Source of the DNA: Candidatus Hodarchaeota archaeon
GTDB taxonomy: Archaea; Asgardarchaeota; Heimdallarchaeia; Hodarchaeales; YT1-039
NCBI GenBank assembly: GCA_016840025.1
Contig: JAEOTF010000463.1
Span: 1 to 5,793, forward strand
Direction: 5' to 3'
Length of the DNA stretch: 5,793 nt
Under the pieces are notes generated by a model. The model was not told the origin of the DNA. It made no database searches and saw nothing but the letters and a program-made list of their open reading frames with translations. This document shows positions 4,965 through 5,793 of the stretch, in pieces; position 1 is the first letter of the stretch, and each line of letters begins with the position of its first letter. The position numbers and the translations under genes are program-made.

Positions 4965-5793
4965 GAGACGACCGCCTTGTTATGATGGGATGTTTTCACT
5001 AATTTCCATGTGTTTAGGGCAGTAATACCAATGAAAATAGTAAGAATCACCAATGCTAAGATTAGAACGAGATTAAAAAGGTTGTACATAACGATAAAGG
5101 TCGTTCTACGCGGTAAAAAAGGTGGTAATGTCAGATAACAAAGAACGATAATTCCACTTGCTCCAGTAAACTGTAAAATATACTTCAAGCTAATTTTCTT
5201 TTGATTTAAGTGGATCCCGTTCCAACAGATCATTGTCAGACTCAAGATTATCAGTAATGACCAAATAATATAATGTGCTCCTAAAATCAAGCCAGTGAGA
5301 GGAGGTTGATCATATGAACTACTAGCAGCTCCATAATCACACACAGCTAAGATAATTCCTATTTCTCCCGCTATAAGAAAAGGACGAATATAATGAAGGT
5401 CTGGAAAAGGAGAGAATTGACCAATGACAAGTAATAATACTCCTATGAATACAATTTCAAAAGCAGCTCCCATCCGCCAATAGAACTCTGGAGCAGATGT
5501 CGGCAAACTCCCTCGAGGTACAAAAAAAACTGCGCCAAGAGTCAATCCTAAAATGATAGTCAGGAAACCAAAGAAACTAATCATAGAAGAAGTATCTGAA
5601 TATTTGATTGCAGTATAAATTGTTAAAAGCATTCCAACTCCAAGAATGGGACCTCCTATTATCACTCCTATAAACTGAGCCCTCATGCCAAGAGTTATGA
5701 GTTCTTCACTGTCGAATGGCGTCGTAGTTAGATACAATTGTGGTCCCCATCTAGTTCCAAGTTCCCAAAGTAATTTTTGTGCTCCATAGAAGA
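4961..5793 (-). CDS. Multi-pass membrane protein of unknown function (7 visible helices), 5' end outside window
   Basis: The minus frame ends at TGA 4963-4961 and stays open to the right edge (first full codon 5791-5789), giving 276 visible residues. A TTG at 5737 could be a start, but the 18 codons before it read as plausible coding sequence (FYGAQKLLWELGTRWGPQ) and no ATG or GTG lies in frame there. I therefore treat the gene as cut by the window. Hydrophobic segments in visible numbering are about 39-61, 70-91, 107-125, 136-152, 165-189, 205-222 and 232-259, with a short basic tail (KLVKTSHHNKAVVS). The segment before the first helix (about 1-36) looks soluble or amphipathic. No known family signature is apparent. 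It overlaps the next minus-strand gene by 4 bp, so they share a transcript whose promoter is outside the window. Confidence 0.75.
   Translation of the reverse strand, partial: FYGAQKLLWELGTRWGPQLYLTTTPFDSEELITLGMRAQFIGVIIGGPILGVGMLLTIYTAIKYSDTSSMISFFGFLTIILGLTLGAVFFVPRGSLPTSAPEFYWRMGAAFEIVFIGVLLLVIGQFSPFPDLHYIRPFLIAGEIGIILAVCDYGAASSSYDQPPLTGLILGAHYIIWSLLIILSLTMICWNGIHLNQKKISLKYILQFTGASGIIVLCYLTLPPFLPRRTTFIVMYNLFNLVLILALVILTIFIGITALNTWKLVKTSHHNKAVVS
4971..4976 (-). promoter_or_regulatory. Shine-Dalgarno-like GGCGGT inside the upstream membrane-protein gene
   Basis: On the minus strand GGCGGT lies 6 nt before ATG 4964, one mismatch from GGAGGT. It lies within the last codons of the upstream gene and supports coupled translation through the 4-bp ATGA overlap (4964-4961). 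Confidence 0.4.

Noticed and set aside
4816..5025. Plus-strand frame of 69 codons across the junction of the two membrane-protein genes
   Set aside because: It runs opposite both coding frames and their ATGA overlap, with no ribosome site or recognisable product.
1..5793. CRISPR array, insertion sequence, tRNA or rRNA
   Set aside because: No spaced direct repeats, transposase frame, inverted terminal repeats or tRNA-like cloverleaf were seen on reading; the only strong repeat is the in-gene 18-bp array.

Overview
The window is AT-rich, densely packed and reads as archaeal DNA. Genes carry Shine-Dalgarno-like GGTG/GAGGT motifs, and some starts are GTG. There is a T-rich stretch with a TATA-like element before the central operon. 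The first gene ends in a Thr/Pro/Ser/Glu stalk, one hydrophobic helix and a short Arg cluster (GFEW...RRRT). This is the layout of archaeal C-terminal surface-anchoring signals, and it most resembles those of Asgard (Heimdall/Loki-type) archaea. An Asgard archaeon is my best guess, from pattern memory rather than from a search.

Layout. Bases 1-701 hold the 3' end of a secreted or surface-anchored protein: the end of a GATase-like domain, an Ig-like beta-sandwich, an 18-bp tandem-repeat stalk and a C-terminal anchor. Bases 702-915 are intergenic, with a candidate terminator and a candidate promoter. Bases 916-4170 form a tight four-gene plus-strand operon: a cysteine-rich Fe-S protein, an IscS-type cysteine desulfurase homologue, an IscU scaffold, and a small methyltransferase-fold protein. 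Gaps between these genes are 25, 9 and 14 bp. Bases 4194-5793 hold two minus-strand genes for multi-pass membrane proteins that overlap by ATGA and converge on the operon. The upstream one runs off the right edge of the window.

The main point of interest is the operon. The IscS homologue keeps the fold and the mobile-loop cysteine (Cys327) but lacks the PLP Schiff-base lysine: the usual His-Lys of the SxHKxxGPKG motif reads Asn203-Glu204. The Gln that contacts PLP and the Arg that holds the substrate carboxylate also appear to be replaced. The last gene is a class I methyltransferase fold whose SAM-binding glycine loop is gone. The IscU between them has every expected cluster ligand. This suggests iron-sulfur assembly in which 'IscS' no longer makes sulfur from cysteine but may act as a partner that supplies a cysteine ligand, as reported for the lysine-less IscS of Archaeoglobus fulgidus. 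Sulfur would then come from free sulfide or another donor. The cysteine-rich first protein, with at least one [4Fe-4S]-type motif, could be a client, carrier or electron donor for the system; that is inference.
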